Below are positions 9,870 through 10,839 of a stretch of DNA of 10,839 nucleotides, one piece after another (the stretch's first letter is position 1; each line of letters opens with the position of its first letter). This DNA is from Candidatus Dormiibacterota bacterium (GTDB lineage: Bacteria > Chloroflexota > Dormibacteria > Aeolococcales > Bog-877). The translations under genes were made by a program, and so were the position numbers. The stretch is taken from NCBI GenBank assembly GCA_030038765.1, contig JASHRA010000044.1, positions 1 to 10,839 on the forward strand. Reading direction: 5' to 3'. The notes beneath the pieces are model-generated. The model was given only the letters and a program-made list of their open reading frames with translations. It did no database searches and was not told where the DNA came from.

Positions 9870-10462
9870 CAGCTGCGCTCCACCGCGCCCCGGGTGGCGC
9901 CCGGCATGTACTCGGGCCGGTCCTGGGAGGAGAGCGCCCACTCGATGTTGTGGGTGAAGGCCACCGGCTCCCCGAAGGAGACGTAGTCCTTGCGCAGGGG
10001 ATGGCCCTCCCAGTCGTCGGGGAGCAGGATCCGGGTCAGGTTGGGGTGGCCCGAGAAGCGGATGCCGAAGAGGTCGTAGCACTCGCGCTCGTGCCACTCC
10101 ATACCCGGCAGCAGGGGGGCGAGGGAGGGCACCTCCGTCTCCTCGGCGACGCGCAGGGTGATCCAGGCCAGGTCGTTGAGCCGCAGCGAGCGCAGCAGGT
10201 AGACGACCTCGAAGCGGGGCTCGCGCTCGGGCCAGTCGATGCAGGTCATGCAGAGCGGCATCTCGTAGGCGAGGGCCGGGTCCTGGCTGAGCGCGCGCAC
10301 CACGCCCAGGAGGCGCTCCACCGGGACCGTCAGCATCCACTGCCCCCGCTCCAGGCGAGCCTCCAGCTCGGCCGCCGGCAGCCGTCGCTTGAGCAGCCGC
10401 AGCGCGGCCCGGCCGCGCTCCCCCTCGGGGCGCGGCTGGCGCGGGGGCGCGGTCTCGGCCAC
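9869..10462 (-). CDS. nuoC: NADH-quinone oxidoreductase subunit C (30-kDa type)
   Basis: Structural subunit of the connecting module that packs against NuoD; it carries no cofactor. Length is 197 residues from a GTG at 10462-10460, two bases after the nuoB stop. The family signature is at residues 125-159: ERECYDLFGIRFSGHPNLTR, then ILLPDDW and the ending GHPLRKDY, which contact NuoD. Upstream in-frame codons run into nuoB and are Arg/His/Pro-rich shadow sequence, so the longer form is rejected. No ATG precedes M43, which lies inside the domain. There is no obvious Shine-Dalgarno site, so coupling to nuoB termination is likely. nuoC and nuoD are separate genes here, not fused as in E. coli. 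Confidence 0.95.
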
Positions 10463-10464
10463 GG

Positions 10465-10839
10465 CTAGCTGCGGGGGCTGGTGACGGGGGTGGCGGCGAT
10501 CTTCTTCTGCAGCTTGATCACCGCGTCCAGCAAGCCCTCGGGGCGGGGCGGGCAGCCCGGGATGTAGATGTCCACCGGCACCACCTTGTCGACCCCCTGG
10601 ATGATGGCGTAGTTGTTGAAGATGCCGCCGCAGGAGGCGCAGGCGCCCATCGAGATGACCCACTTGGGGTCCGGCATCTGGTCGTAGATCTGGCGCAGCA
10701 CCGGGCCCATCTTCTGCGACACCCGCCCGGCCACGATCATGAGGTCGGCCTGGCGCGGCGAGGCGCGGAAGACCTCGGCGCCGAAGCGGGACATGTCGAA
10801 GCGCGCGTTGCTCGCCCCCATCATCTCGATGGCGCAGCA
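10465..10839 (-). CDS. nuoB: NADH-quinone oxidoreductase subunit B (partial, 5' end off window)
   Basis: PSST-type subunit that binds cluster N2, the last Fe-S centre before quinone. The 124 C-terminal residues are visible, starting at the tandem-cysteine motif CCAIEMM that provides two N2 ligands. The third and fourth ligands are the first Cys of GACASCGG and the Cys of PGCPPRPE. They lie 65 and 94 residues after the second tandem cysteine, exactly as in Thermus Nqo6 (C46, C111, C140). RFDMSRFGAEVFRASPRQAD and LMIVAGRVSQKMGPVLRQIY are family-specific. The missing N-terminus should be about 35-60 residues. nuoA is expected just beyond the right edge. It ends with TAG, two bases before nuoC. 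Confidence 0.97.
   Translation of the reverse strand, partial: CCAIEMMGASNARFDMSRFGAEVFRASPRQADLMIVAGRVSQKMGPVLRQIYDQMPDPKWVISMGACASCGGIFNNYAIIQGVDKVVPVDIYIPGCPPRPEGLLDAVIKLQKKIAATPVTSPRS

Noticed and set aside
9870..10663. Longer forms of nuoC (to 10663) and nuoD (to 10340)
   Set aside because: Both extensions run through the conserved upstream gene in another frame and read as Arg/His/Pro-rich sequence; overlapping or adjacent starts fit the operon pattern better.

Overview
The window is about 70% G+C by eye and is almost fully coding. It carries most of a proton-pumping NADH:quinone oxidoreductase (respiratory complex I, nuo) locus, read on the minus strand. From right to left the order is nuoB (5' end off the window), nuoC, nuoD, an MBL-fold protein gene, then nuoE, nuoF, nuoG, nuoH, nuoI, nuoJ and nuoK (3' end off the window). 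The very high G+C, frequent GTG/TTG starts, tight stop/start overlaps and NuoI/NuoD sequence style suggest a high-GC actinobacterial or related soil lineage (Actinobacteriota, Chloroflexota or Dormibacterota-like). This placement is an inference; no marker here fixes the phylum.

Region by region: nuoB-nuoC-nuoD (10839 down to 8583) encode the quinone-reducing connecting module. A 54-base gap follows, then an MBL-fold protein with an N-terminal two-CxxC zinc-ribbon/rubredoxin-like segment (8528-7623). A single plus-strand gene for a 12-helix MOP-superfamily (Wzx/MurJ-like) flippase (6386-7693) lies next. It converges on and overlaps the MBL gene by 71 bases and diverges from nuoE. The 175-base region 6211-6385 is the only real intergenic space and must hold the starts for both nuoE and the flippase. 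nuoE-F-G (6210-2478) encode the NADH-oxidising module with all Fe-S ligands visible. nuoH-I-J-K (2481-1) encode the membrane module at the quinone site, the two-[4Fe-4S] ferredoxin-like subunit, and two small proton-path subunits.

Together the gene products pass electrons from NADH via FMN (NuoF) through clusters in NuoF/E/G, NuoI and NuoB to quinone bound at NuoD/B/H, coupled to proton translocation through NuoH, J, K and the antiporter-like subunits (L, M, N), which would lie off the left end. nuoA would lie off the right end.

The complex I genes look intact and conventional in their catalytic residues. The oddest feature is the arrangement: the cluster is split between nuoD and nuoE by an MBL gene and an opposing flippase gene. 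Secondary oddities are an MBL protein lacking the canonical metal-ligand set, a Cys-containing insertion in an outer loop of NuoH, a short NuoG C-terminal domain and a Pro/Gly-rich NuoI tail. I see no RNA genes, CRISPR arrays, insertion sequences or clear terminators, and no strong evidence for a wholly undescribed system.
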